64,000 nt of DNA from Myxococcota bacterium. GTDB lineage: Bacteria > Myxococcota_A > Bradymonadia > UBA7976 > UBA1532. Every line of letters begins with the position of its first letter. The stretch's first letter is position 1. Below are positions 25,695-33,450 of the stretch, in pieces. The stretch lies in NCBI GenBank assembly GCA_963169045.1, contig CAUJDF010000093.1, positions 1 to 64,000 of the forward strand, in the 5' to 3' direction. A program made the position numbers and the translations under genes. The notes below the pieces were generated by a model. The model saw only the letters and a list, made by a program, of their open reading frames with translations, searched no databases and had not been told where the DNA came from.

Positions 25695-26357
25695 TCAACG
25701 GAAGGCGAAGATCCAGCTCACCGAGACGCCGAATGACCAGAAGGCCTCGGCGGGGTCCGTCGTCTCGAAGAGCACGTTGTCGGCCGAGTGCCCGACCTCG
25801 ACCCGCAACGGCTCGTGCCACCGCACGTCGCCGCGCAGCTGCAGCTCGCCGTCGAACGCCTCGCCGTCGGTGAGGCGCCAGCGCAGGCCGGCCTCGGGCC
25901 CGACGGCGAGGCTGTCGAGGTGCGCGTGGCCGATGCCCGACGACGCGGCCATGCGCTGCCACGAGGCCGCGCCGCCGGCGAAGAGCCGCAGGTCCGGCGA
26001 CAGGACGGGCACCCAGCGCACCGCGCCGCCCGCCTCGAAGGTGGACGAGCCGCCGACGTTGTCCTGCTGGCCGAAGTAGCGCTCCTCGACGTCGCCGATG
26101 GCGAGGCCGCCGACGGCGATCGACGCGTCGGCGCCGATCTCGAGCGCGGGGACCGGCTGGATCCCGCCGCTGATCTGCCAGCCGAGCTGGCCCGGCGACG
26201 TGTCGCTCTGCGCGCCGTACCCATCGGCGTCGGCCAGTGCCGCGAGGTCCACCTCGCCGGCGTGCCGGAACTGCACGCCCGTGCCCAGCTGCCACTCGAA
26301 CGCGTGCGCGCTCCCGGCGCACAGCAGCATGGCGACCACCCACCCCGACCGACCCAT
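25695..26357 (-). CDS. Predicted outer-membrane beta-barrel protein
   Basis: The 220-residue product starts at ATG 26357 (GGGAG upstream) with a signal peptide ending in S-A-H-A. The mature part is a series of short amphipathic strands (W-Q-L-G-T-G-V-Q-F-R, A-L-E-I-G-A-D-A-S-I-A-V, L-R-W-R-L-T-D) ending W-S-F-G-V-S-V-S-W-I-F-A-F-R, consistent with a small 8- to 10-strand barrel. No family is recognised. Its promoter region includes the 43-bp repeat array about 180 bp upstream. Confidence 0.75.
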   Translation of the reverse strand: MGRSGWVVAMLLCAGSAHAFEWQLGTGVQFRHAGEVDLAALADADGYGAQSDTSPGQLGWQISGGIQPVPALEIGADASIAVGGLAIGDVEERYFGQQDNVGGSSTFEAGGAVRWVPVLSPDLRLFAGGAASWQRMAASSGIGHAHLDSLAVGPEAGLRWRLTDGEAFDGELQLRGDVRWHEPLRVEVGHSADNVLFETTDPAEAFWSFGVSVSWIFAFR

Positions 26358-26383
26358 GGCTCGTTCTCCCGGAAGACGCCGCG

Positions 26384-26389
26384 ACGATA
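26384..26389 (-). promoter_or_regulatory. -10 box for the gene starting at 26357
   Basis: TATCGT (minus strand) lies 26 bases before the ATG, which leaves a short leader carrying GGGAG. Confidence 0.4.
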
Positions 26390-26563
26390 CCGCGATTGCG
26401 GCGCGCTTGTGCAGCCGGCGTGCCGCGCCGCCGGACGCGGCGCATTGCGGCCCCGTCGCCCCGGCGTTCACGCCGGCGTGGCCGCCCGTTCACGCGTCGG
26501 CGGCGAGCGGCGACGCAAGGGCGCGCCGCCCGCATCGGAGACGGCGGCGGGCGACGAAGGGAT

Positions 26564-26778
26564 GGGCGTCGCCAGCGTCGGACACTGGCGCGACGGTGCA
26601 GTCGGTGGACGTCGCCCGTGTCGGACACTGGCGCGACGGTGCAGTCGATGGGCGTCACCAGTGTCGGACACTGGTGGGAGGAAACAATCCAAGGGCGTCG
26701 CCCGTGTCGGACACTGGTGGCAGGAAACAATCGAAGGGCGTCGCCAGTGTCGGACACTGGCGCGAGGAAAGACGGCCG
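26564..26778. repeat. Five tandem 43-bp repeats, each with a palindromic core
   Basis: Units start at 26564, 26607, 26650, 26693 and 26736, exactly 43 bp apart. Each contains a core of the form CCAGTGTCGGACACTGG (8-base arms, one central G) at 26572, 26615, 26658, 26701 and 26744. Cores 3 and 5 are perfect, and their dyad extends to 10-base arms. Cores 1, 2 and 4 have one arm mismatch. The 26 bases between cores are of two kinds: one with CGCGACGGTGCAGTCG (units 1-2) and one with AGGAAACAAT (units 3-4). Because these segments repeat, this is not a CRISPR. It lies upstream of both divergent promoters. Confidence 0.92.
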
Positions 26779-26835
26779 ACCGGCTGCTCGAGTTCCGAGG
26801 CCGGCGCGCGCGCTCGTCGAGGCGCCCGCCCGTGT

Positions 26836-26841
26836 TACGCT
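26836..26841 (+). promoter_or_regulatory. Extended -10 box, leaderless spacing
   Basis: CGTGT-TACGCT ends 7 bases before ATG 26849. The nearest array core is centred about 97 bases upstream of that start. Confidence 0.45.
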
Positions 26842-26848
26842 CGCGCCC

Positions 26849-27583
26849 ATGCTCCGCCGCACCGTGTTCGTCCTTGCGCTGGCGCCTGCCGCGGCCGCCG
26901 CCGACATGCGCTTCGAGCTGGGCCTCCGCCTCGAGCTGCTCGACATCGACCAGCCCATCGCGTTCAGCTGCGACGAACCGTGCGACACCGAGGTCGACCC
27001 GGAGTGCGCCCTGGTGCCGCCCGAGCAGCTCTGCCGGGACGCGAGCCTCGACGTCCCGCACGACGGCTGGCTCTTCGGCGGCCTCGTCGGCCTGCACGTC
27101 GGACCGTCCTGGGCATCGGTCGGCGGGCGCCTCGTCGGCGCGTTCGGGCCGTTCGAGCCAAAGCGCGACCCCAACGCGCCCGAGGGCGCCACCGTCGACG
27201 GCGACGAGGGCGTCACGCTGGGGCACGTCACGCTCGAGCTGCCGATCGAGGTGCGCGCCGGCGTCGACGACACGCACGTCTACCTGCAGGCGGTCCCGCG
27301 CATCGGCGTCCTGAACTACCTCGACGGCCGCGACGAGGAGGCCGACACGTTCACCGCGGGGATCCTGTTCCTCGCCGGCTTCCGCTTCGGCCTCGACGAC
27401 GGCGCGGTCGGCGTCGGCGTCGGCCGCGTGAAGCACGCGTCGTTCGGCGGCTGGTACGGCGACGTCACGTGGCGCGGATCTCTCGAGGAGGCGCCCGAGT
27501 CAGGGGAGGTCGGTGGCGACGTCGTCGACGAAGACGGGGCCGCCGATGGCGTGCACCTCGGCGCGCACCGCGGCGGCGGGTAG
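26849..27583 (+). CDS. Exported protein, probable outer-membrane barrel
   Basis: The 244-residue product has a signal peptide (MLRRTVFVLALAPAAAAA) and a mature domain of amphipathic strands (M-R-F-E-L-G-L-R-L-E-L-L-D, W-A-S-V-G-G-R-L-V-G-A-F-G, V-T-L-E-L-P-I-E-V-R). Two cysteine pairs lie near residues 43-60. No known family is evident. The last 28 codons overlap the convergent gene at 27500, so the acidic C terminus may be a run-on of an eroded stop. Confidence 0.72.
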   Translation: MLRRTVFVLALAPAAAAADMRFELGLRLELLDIDQPIAFSCDEPCDTEVDPECALVPPEQLCRDASLDVPHDGWLFGGLVGLHVGPSWASVGGRLVGAFGPFEPKRDPNAPEGATVDGDEGVTLGHVTLELPIEVRAGVDDTHVYLQAVPRIGVLNYLDGRDEEADTFTAGILFLAGFRFGLDDGAVGVGVGRVKHASFGGWYGDVTWRGSLEEAPESGEVGGDVVDEDGAADGVHLGAHRGGG

Positions 27584-28090
27584 CCGCACCGTCACCGGGC
27601 CGGGCGCCGCCTGGTCGCAGTTGCTGATGGTGTTGAAGGCGAGGATCTCCTCGTCGTCCTCGTCGAAGAAGCGGATGACGCCCCGCGACTGCCCCATGTG
27701 CGCGAAGTAGAGCGACGCGCTCGTCACCGGGCGCGTGAAGTCGAGCACGGTGGGGTAGATGCCGGGCAGCACCGCGAGCGCGCCGTCGCCGAAGAAGCGG
27801 CACCGGACCTGCCCGCGGCCGATGCAGATCCCGCCCGACATCAGCACGCCGCACTGTGGCGCGTCCGCGGGGCAATACGCCTCGAAGTCGACCAGGCATC
27901 GGGGGTCGGTGAGACGCTGACCGTTCTCGATGTTGCAGGCGGTGTCGCAGCCGTCGCCGGCCCGCCCGTTGCCGTCGTCGCACGCCTCGCCGACCTCGAG
28001 ACGCCCGTTGCCGCAGAACGGCACCTCGCCCTCGCACGCGAAGAGCGCCAGTCCCATCACGCCCCACACGACACGCCCGATGATGTGCAT
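27500..28090 (-). CDS. Lipoprotein with DUF4215-type cysteine-rich repeat
   Basis: The 196-residue product starts at ATG 28090 (GGGAG 5 bases upstream) with a lipoprotein signal (L-F-A-C, Cys19). The mature end has one Myxococcus cysteine-rich repeat: F-C-G-N-G-R-L-E-V-G-E-A-C-D-D-G-N-x6-D-G-C-D-T-A-C. A beta-sandwich-like domain follows (V-L-D-F-T-R-P-V-T-S-A-S-L-Y-F). An in-frame GTG at 28117 would add nine residues but has no better site. The role is probably at the surface and is otherwise unknown. Confidence 0.8.
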   Translation of the reverse strand: MHIIGRVVWGVMGLALFACEGEVPFCGNGRLEVGEACDDGNGRAGDGCDTACNIENGQRLTDPRCLVDFEAYCPADAPQCGVLMSGGICIGRGQVRCRFFGDGALAVLPGIYPTVLDFTRPVTSASLYFAHMGQSRGVIRFFDEDDEEILAFNTISNCDQAAPGPVTVRLPAAAVRAEVHAIGGPVFVDDVATDLP

Positions 28091-28121
28091 TCCCCACTCC
28101 CAGGCGACGAAGTTCACGTCG

Positions 28122-28136
28122 GCGACCTCCGGTCGC
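28122..28136 (-). terminator. Hairpin after prfC
   Basis: GCGACC-TCC-GGTCGC (6-base stem, 3-base loop) begins about 28 bases past the prfC stop. There is no T-tract, so this may instead be a leader structure of the next gene. Confidence 0.35.
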
Positions 28137-28163
28137 GGGCGAGACGGAACGCAACGGGTGTGC

Positions 28164-29747
28164 CTAACGAATCTCCATGTGTTTGTGGAAGCGCAGCTTC
28201 GGGTTCTGCTCGGCGGCGTAGTTCACCGCCCACTCGGACTGCACGATGAAGGTGAGGTTGCCCGCGATGTCGCGGAAGAGGCGGGCCTTGTTCTGCTCGA
28301 TGAACTTCTCGAGCGCGGCGGGATCGTCGCTCGTCACCCAGCGCGCGGCGCCGAGCGCCACCTGCTCGAAGCGGGCGCGCACGTTGTACTCGTCCTCGAG
28401 CCGCGACTTGATCACGTCGAACTGCAGCGAGCCGAGCGCGCCGAGGATGTAGTCGTTGCCCTCGAGCGGCCGGTAGAGCTGGGCGGCGCCCTCTTCGGAG
28501 AGCTCGTGCAGCCCTTTGACCAGCGACTTGGACTTCAGCGGGTCGAGCAGGTACGCGCGGCGGAAGAGCTCCGGCGCGAACATCGGGATGCCGGTGAACT
28601 GCAGCGCCTCGCCCTCGGTGAAGGTGTCGCCGATGCGGATGGCGCCGTGGTTGTGCAGGCCGATGATGTCGCCCGGCCAGGCCTCCTCGGTGACGGCGCG
28701 CTCGCGGGCGAGGAACGTCGTCGCGTTGTTGATCGCCATGTCGCGCCCCGAGCGCACGTGCCGCAGCTTCATGCCGCGCTGGTAGCGTCCCGAGGTGATG
28801 CGCACGAAGGCCATGCGATCGCGGTGGGCCGGGTCGAGGTTCGCCTGGATCTTGAAGACGAACCCCGTGAACTTCTCCTCGTCGGGCTCGACGGGGCGCG
28901 TGGTCGTCGCGCGCGTCTGCGGCGGCGGCGCGAACTCGGCGAAGCGGTCGAGCAGCTCCTTCACGCCGAAGTTGTTGATCGCGCTGCCGAAGAAGACGGG
29001 CGTCTGCTTGCCGGCCCGGTAGGCCTCGAGGTCGAAGGGGTCGGCGGCCCCCTGGAGCAGCTCCGCCTCGGCGCGCAGCTTGTCGGCGAGCTTCCCGCCG
29101 ACCGCCTCGTCGAGCGCCGGCGAGCTCAGGTCCTCGAGCATGATCTGCTCGTTGCGCCGACCGCGCGCGGTGGCCTCGTAGAAGATGATGCGCTTCTTGT
29201 GCAGGTCGTAGACGCCGGCGAAGTCCTTGCCCATGCCGATGGGCCAGGTGACCGGCGTGCACTTCATGCGCAGCTGCTTCTCGACGTCGTCCATCAGGTC
29301 GAAGGGGTCGAGCGCCTCGCGGTCCATCTTGTTGGCGAACGACATGATGGGCGTGTCGCGCAGGCGGCAGACGTCCATGAGCGCCTTGGTGCGGCTCTCC
29401 ACGCCCTTGGCGGCGTCGAGCACCATCAGCGCGCTGTCGACGGCGGTGAGGACGCGGTAGGTGTCCTCGCCGAAGTCCTCGTGGCCGGGCGTGTCGAGCA
29501 GGTTGATCGCGCAGCCCGAGTACTCGAACGACATGACCGCCGTGCTGACGGAGATGCCGCGCTCGCGCTCCATCGCCAGGAAGTCGCTGGTGGTGGCCTT
29601 GCCGCCGCGCTTGGCGCGCACCGCGCCCGCCACCTGGATGGCGCCGCCGAACAGCAGCAGCTTCTCGGTGATGGTGGTCTTGCCCGCGTCTGGGTGGCTG
29701 ATGATGGCGAACGTGCGCCGCCGCTCGATCTCGGAGTGCATGGACAT
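28164..29747 (-). CDS. prfC: Peptide chain release factor 3
   Basis: The 527-residue translational GTPase matches E. coli RF3 (529). G motifs are S-H-P-D-A-G-K-T-T, R-G-I-S, D-T-P-G-H-E-D-F and N-K-M-D, and the C terminus is of RF3 type (W-A-V-N-Y-A-A-E-Q-N-P). RF3 releases RF1/RF2 from the ribosome after termination. The start Met-Ser-Met-His is at ATG 29747 with TAGTAT 8 bases upstream and no Shine-Dalgarno. It has its own promoter just behind the fadL-like gene. Confidence 0.95.
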   Translation of the reverse strand: MSMHSEIERRRTFAIISHPDAGKTTITEKLLLFGGAIQVAGAVRAKRGGKATTSDFLAMERERGISVSTAVMSFEYSGCAINLLDTPGHEDFGEDTYRVLTAVDSALMVLDAAKGVESRTKALMDVCRLRDTPIMSFANKMDREALDPFDLMDDVEKQLRMKCTPVTWPIGMGKDFAGVYDLHKKRIIFYEATARGRRNEQIMLEDLSSPALDEAVGGKLADKLRAEAELLQGAADPFDLEAYRAGKQTPVFFGSAINNFGVKELLDRFAEFAPPPQTRATTTRPVEPDEEKFTGFVFKIQANLDPAHRDRMAFVRITSGRYQRGMKLRHVRSGRDMAINNATTFLARERAVTEEAWPGDIIGLHNHGAIRIGDTFTEGEALQFTGIPMFAPELFRRAYLLDPLKSKSLVKGLHELSEEGAAQLYRPLEGNDYILGALGSLQFDVIKSRLEDEYNVRARFEQVALGAARWVTSDDPAALEKFIEQNKARLFRDIAGNLTFIVQSEWAVNYAAEQNPKLRFHKHMEIR

Positions 29748-29755
29748 GGCGGCGG

Positions 29756-29761
29756 ATACTA
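29756..29761 (-). promoter_or_regulatory. TANNNT -10 box, leaderless spacing
   Basis: TAGTAT (minus strand) lies 8 bases before prfC ATG 29747, within the 19-base gap after the upstream stop. Confidence 0.5.
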
Positions 29762-29766
29762 GCGGA

Positions 29767-31083
29767 TCAGAGATCGTGGCGCAGGGAGATCCCGAAGCTG
29801 TGGATGGTGCCGCCGGCGCTGTAGTCGCCGACCGGGTCGGCCGCGCCGCGCGACTTGGCCACCTGTTGCTCGACGAGCAGCGTGGCCTGGTAGACGACGT
29901 CGACGTGGAGCGGCTGCTGCTGGATCTCGAGCGGGTCGGCGAACGAGATGCCGGCGCCCGCCGCCAGGATGTGGGCGTCGTTGTCGATGTAGTTGAAGGC
30001 GCCCGTCGGCACCGGGGAGGGCGTCGGGCGCCAGGTGTAGCCGGCACGCACGCTGAACCGTCCGCCGCCGGGATGGTGCTCCACGCCCGCCTTGAAGACC
30101 GGCACGTCGCGGAAGTTGAGCACCACCGGCGCGCCGTTGCCGATGTCGAGCGCCTCGCCGATGCCCAGGCCCTCGGGGATCTCGCCGGCGATGTCGACGG
30201 TGAAGCGTGGTGACGGGTCCGGCGCGCGCGACCACAGCTCGTACGAGACCTCGGCGGACACCAGCAGGTGCCACGGCGCCACGTCGTAGGCGGCGCCGAA
30301 GTTGAACGTGTGCGGGCTGAACAGGACGGTGCCGCCGATGTCCAGGTTCAGGTCGAGCAGGTCGTCGATGCGGATGGCGGAGGGCAGCGAGTAGTCGAGC
30401 TGCAGCTCCGAGCGCCAGCTCGCCCCGAGGCGCAGCGGCGGGATCGGCCGCGAGAACAGACCGGCCACCGGCGCCGCCGTCGGGAACACGTTCACCTGGA
30501 CGGCGCGCTCCCGCACCCGGCGGTTGGCCACCTCGAGGTCGAGCTCCACCCCGCCGTCGAGGCCGGCGAGCGTCTGCACCCCCGCGCCGAGGCTCAGCCA
30601 GGGCCCGATCTCGAACGCGAGGCTCGCCAGGAGGACGTACTTGTCGGGCAGGTTCTGGTACCGATAGAACTGCGGCACGCGCGAGTCGACGCCCTCGCCG
30701 CGCAGCAGGTTCAGCGTCGGCAGGTACATCGCCAGACCGACGGCGACCCGGTGGTCGAACTTGCCGCCGAGCGGGAAGAGCGCGCCGAGGTTGACGCCGC
30801 TGAAGTCGGGCGGCAGCTCGGCGGCGATGCCGCGCTGCGCCGGCGTCGGGTGGTCGCGGTCGACGTGGAGCCGCGGCGAGGTGAGCACGAAGCCGGCGCC
30901 GACGTTCACCTGCTTGCGCTGGGTCATCGCCGCCGGGTTGTAGAAGGTGGCGGTGTAGTCGTCGGCCGCCGCCGCCTGGGCGTTGCCCATGGCCGTGCCG
31001 CGCGGGTTGAAGCCGTACAGGTCGAGGACGCTGGCACGGGCGGGCGTCGCCGCGAGGCACAGCAGGACGGCGAGCCGCTTCAC
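29767..31083 (-). CDS. FadL/TodX-family outer-membrane transporter
   Basis: The 438-residue product starts at GTG 31083 inside the upstream stop (GTGA). After the signal peptide comes the family opening S-V-L-D-L-Y-G-F-N-P-R-G-T-A-M-G-N-A and T-A-T-F-Y-N-P-A-A-M-T, the N-terminal hatch of OMPP1/FadL proteins. The rest reads as barrel strands. These proteins take up long-chain fatty acids or other hydrophobic compounds across the outer membrane. The substrate is not evident. The upstream lipoprotein gene is co-translated and may be an accessory. Confidence 0.85.
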   Translation of the reverse strand: MKRLAVLLCLAATPARASVLDLYGFNPRGTAMGNAQAAAADDYTATFYNPAAMTQRKQVNVGAGFVLTSPRLHVDRDHPTPAQRGIAAELPPDFSGVNLGALFPLGGKFDHRVAVGLAMYLPTLNLLRGEGVDSRVPQFYRYQNLPDKYVLLASLAFEIGPWLSLGAGVQTLAGLDGGVELDLEVANRRVRERAVQVNVFPTAAPVAGLFSRPIPPLRLGASWRSELQLDYSLPSAIRIDDLLDLNLDIGGTVLFSPHTFNFGAAYDVAPWHLLVSAEVSYELWSRAPDPSPRFTVDIAGEIPEGLGIGEALDIGNGAPVVLNFRDVPVFKAGVEHHPGGGRFSVRAGYTWRPTPSPVPTGAFNYIDNDAHILAAGAGISFADPLEIQQQPLHVDVVYQATLLVEQQVAKSRGAADPVGDYSAGGTIHSFGISLRHDL

Positions 31084-32234
31084 TCGGCCTCCCGGGGGTC
31101 GCAGCCTTCGAGGATCGCGCCGGCGATCGCCAGCAGCTCGTTCGTGGCGCCGGAGTCGAGCAGCAGGACCAGCTCCGGGAGCACCTCGCGCGCGTGGTCC
31201 GGCTCGAGCAGCAGCTCGAGCAGGCGCACCAGCTTGCCGCGGATGTCGTCGCTCGCCGCCAGCTGCCGCAGCACGAGGCGGAGGGGATCGAGCGTGCGCT
31301 CGATCGTCGGGTCGCCGGCGAGGTCGGCCACCGAGTCGAGCAACGCGTCGAGGTTCGCCGCCTGGTCGACGAACAGGTCGTACATCATCAGGAGCGCCGC
31401 CGGCTGCTGGCTCACGAGCGTCGCCCCGCCGGCCGCCGCCGCGCACGTCGGCCGGTCGTAGAGGTAGCAGCAGGTCAGGTCCTGCAGCGGCGGGAACAGC
31501 TCGGGATCGGACAGCATGCGCTCGAGCGACGCCAGCATCCCCACGAGCGGCGGCTCCTCGGAGCGCAGCGCCGGCACGCCGGCGAGCACCGCGCGGAAGG
31601 CCGAGAAGTCGAAGTCCGGCGCCGCCATGCGCTCGAGTACCAGCATCACGATGCGCACGAAGCCCTCGGGGCCGAGCGCGCCCGAGGCGTCGCTGCGCAG
31701 CAGCTCCTGCACGAACGGCGTGCGCAGCACCTCGGCCAGGCGCGTCAGCATCTCCGGCAGCTCGGGCGAGCCCAACAGGTGGTCGACCGCCGAGAACATC
31801 CGGTCGAAGTCGCAGCGGTGCACCACGCGGGCGAGCTCGGCGACGACGTCGGCGCGGAAGGAGCCGGGGTTCGCCGGATCGCCGCCGATGGCGCGCAGTA
31901 GGTCGACGACGAGCGGCAGCAGCGCCTGCAACTTCTCGTGTTCGCCGAGCTCCAGCAGGGCGAGCAGCTCCCGCTGCTCGAGCCCCTTCACGAGGCGCAA
32001 CACGCCGTCGAGGAGCACCGCGATCTCGTCCGGATCGAGCGACTCGACGACGCGGCGCAGCCCGGCGACGTGTCCCGCGCGCACGTGGCCGAGCAGCGAC
32101 GGCGCCAGCTGCTCGAGCGGCGGGCACGTCGCGGCGGGCAGCGGGTTGGCCGGGGCCGGGTCGTCCTCGCCGGCGCCGCAGGCGCCGAGCGTCAGCGCGA
32201 AAAGCGCCGCGGTGAGCCGTCGTGGGGTGCGCAT
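31080..32234 (-). CDS. Alpha-helical lipoprotein of unknown function
   Basis: The 384-residue product has a lipobox (L-T-L-G-A-C, Cys19). The mature protein is almost wholly alpha-helical and rich in Leu, with repeated L-x-x-L-L-x-L-x-x-x-x-x-x-x-L-P-x-L-V-x-L-L blocks suggestive of a HEAT-like solenoid. Four cysteines cluster at C-C-Y-L-Y-D-R-P-T-C. No family is recognised. It precedes the FadL-type gene with a GTGA overlap, so a role in hydrophobic-substrate handling at the outer membrane is a reasonable guess. Confidence 0.75.
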   Translation of the reverse strand: MRTPRRLTAALFALTLGACGAGEDDPAPANPLPAATCPPLEQLAPSLLGHVRAGHVAGLRRVVESLDPDEIAVLLDGVLRLVKGLEQRELLALLELGEHEKLQALLPLVVDLLRAIGGDPANPGSFRADVVAELARVVHRCDFDRMFSAVDHLLGSPELPEMLTRLAEVLRTPFVQELLRSDASGALGPEGFVRIVMLVLERMAAPDFDFSAFRAVLAGVPALRSEEPPLVGMLASLERMLSDPELFPPLQDLTCCYLYDRPTCAAAAGGATLVSQQPAALLMMYDLFVDQAANLDALLDSVADLAGDPTIERTLDPLRLVLRQLAASDDIRGKLVRLLELLLEPDHAREVLPELVLLLDSGATNELLAIAGAILEGCDPREAE

Positions 32235-32388
32235 CGCCGAAGACCTAACCCGAGGCGGGTCGCCGGGACAACCACGGATCATCCAGACCGGCGCCGCGTC
32301 CCCGTGCTCGGGCTCGAATCGCCGTTCGAGGCGGGCGACGACCGCCGGGCGCGTGCATGCGCATGGGGGCGCAACCTCGCGGCGTCCG

Positions 32389-33450
32389 TCAGCGGCACAC
32401 GCGGTCCAGATCGTCGCGGCTCCCGTGGCACTTCAGGCACCCGCGCTCGTTTGCCGCCCGCGCCCGCCCGCAGTGCCGCCGGAACCCGGGCGGATGCGGG
32501 CTCGCGCGCAGCGCCGCCGTCGCGCCGGGCGAGTGGCACGTCACGCACGTCGACTCCTCGTGGCAGCCGACGCAGGCGCGCAGGTTGCGCCGCGCCTCGA
32601 AGCGGTGGTGCTGCGCGCCGGGCGCGCCGCCCTCGAAGTCCACCCAGCCGGGCGGGTGGAAGCGCGTCGAGACCGCGCCGCGGTCGCGATAGAAGCCGGG
32701 CTCCCCGGGGACGGTGCCGAGGCCGCTGCGCTGGTGGCAGTCGACGCAGAACGTCGCGGCGCGGTGACAGGTGCCGCAGCGCGGGTCGTCGCGCCGGGCC
32801 TCGGGCGGGTGGGTGAGCACGTAGTCGGCGGCGTGGACCTCGACGGGGCGCAGCGTGCTCGCGTGGCAGCGGGCGCAGGTCGCCTCGGCGTGGCACTCGG
32901 CGCAACCGGCGCGGTCGGCGCGGGCGGCCGGGCCGTGCGTGCGCACCACGTCGCCGCGGTGGTCGAGCAGGCCGCCCACGCGCCCGGTGGGCAGCAGCGG
33001 ACCGCCGGGGAGGGCGGTGCGCAGTCGGCTGTCGGGCAGGGCGGGGTGGCAGGTGTCGCAGCGCGCGGGGGCGGCGCGACCGTCGTGGCACGCGGTGCAC
33101 GTGTCCATCGTCGGGAGCGTCGGCTCGTCGCCGGGGTGGCAGCGCGCGCACGGGATGCCACGGGCCACGTGCGGGCGGTGGCCGAACACGATCGCCGGCG
33201 CCGGCGCCAACGATGCCGGGGCGCCCGACGCGGGGCCGGGGGGGCCCGGGGGCGTGGGGTGGCAGCCGGCGCACACGCTCTCCGGCGGCCGGTCGCGCTC
33301 CCCGGCGCGGACCGACGCCGCGGCGCCGGCGTGGCACGCGACGCAGTCCTGTCCGGCGTGCGCCGTGTGGTTGAAGCGCGCCGTCGGCGCGTACACGGGC
33401 GACGCCGCCCACGCGACGCCGACGAGCGCCAGCGCGAGCAGCGCCCTCAA
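32389..33450 (-). CDS. Dodecaheme periplasmic c-type cytochrome
   Basis: The 353-residue product starts at TTG 33450, overlapping the upstream TGA (TTGA), with a signal peptide L-R-A-L-L-A-L-A-L-V-G-V-A-W-A-A. It contains twelve C-x-x-C-H haem sites: CVACH, CAGCH, CARCH, CTACH, CDTCH, CAECH, CARCH, CGTCH, CVDCH, CVGCH, CVTCH and CLKCH. Many free histidines could give bis-His ligation. Such dense multihaem proteins shuttle electrons through the periplasm. It is translated with an outer-membrane barrel, an arrangement like porin-cytochrome conduits. Confidence 0.9.
   Translation of the reverse strand: MRALLALALVGVAWAASPVYAPTARFNHTAHAGQDCVACHAGAAASVRAGERDRPPESVCAGCHPTPPGPPGPASGAPASLAPAPAIVFGHRPHVARGIPCARCHPGDEPTLPTMDTCTACHDGRAAPARCDTCHPALPDSRLRTALPGGPLLPTGRVGGLLDHRGDVVRTHGPAARADRAGCAECHAEATCARCHASTLRPVEVHAADYVLTHPPEARRDDPRCGTCHRAATFCVDCHQRSGLGTVPGEPGFYRDRGAVSTRFHPPGWVDFEGGAPGAQHHRFEARRNLRACVGCHEESTCVTCHSPGATAALRASPHPPGFRRHCGRARAANERGCLKCHGSRDDLDRVCR

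Larger units (their letters stand above)
26358..26848. other. 491-bp divergent intergenic region
   Basis: This is the only gap in the window longer than 300 bases. From left to right it holds the -10 box for the gene at 26357 (26384-26389), a CCGGCGT-TC-ACGCCGG hairpin at 26461-26476, five 43-bp tandem repeats (26564-26778), and the -10 box for the gene at 26849 (26836-26841). I see no open frame that looks coding and no tRNA. Confidence 0.8.

Noticed and set aside
26564-26778. Regular palindromic repeats looked at first like a small CRISPR array
   Set aside because: The segments between the cores are themselves repeated in two near-identical types, and no cas genes are present.
32313-32330. 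CTCGAA-6 bases-TTCGAG with a T-loop-like GCTCGAATC, checked as a tRNA end
   Set aside because: No acceptor stem or anticodon arm can be drawn around it. It is at most a small hairpin after the cytochrome gene.
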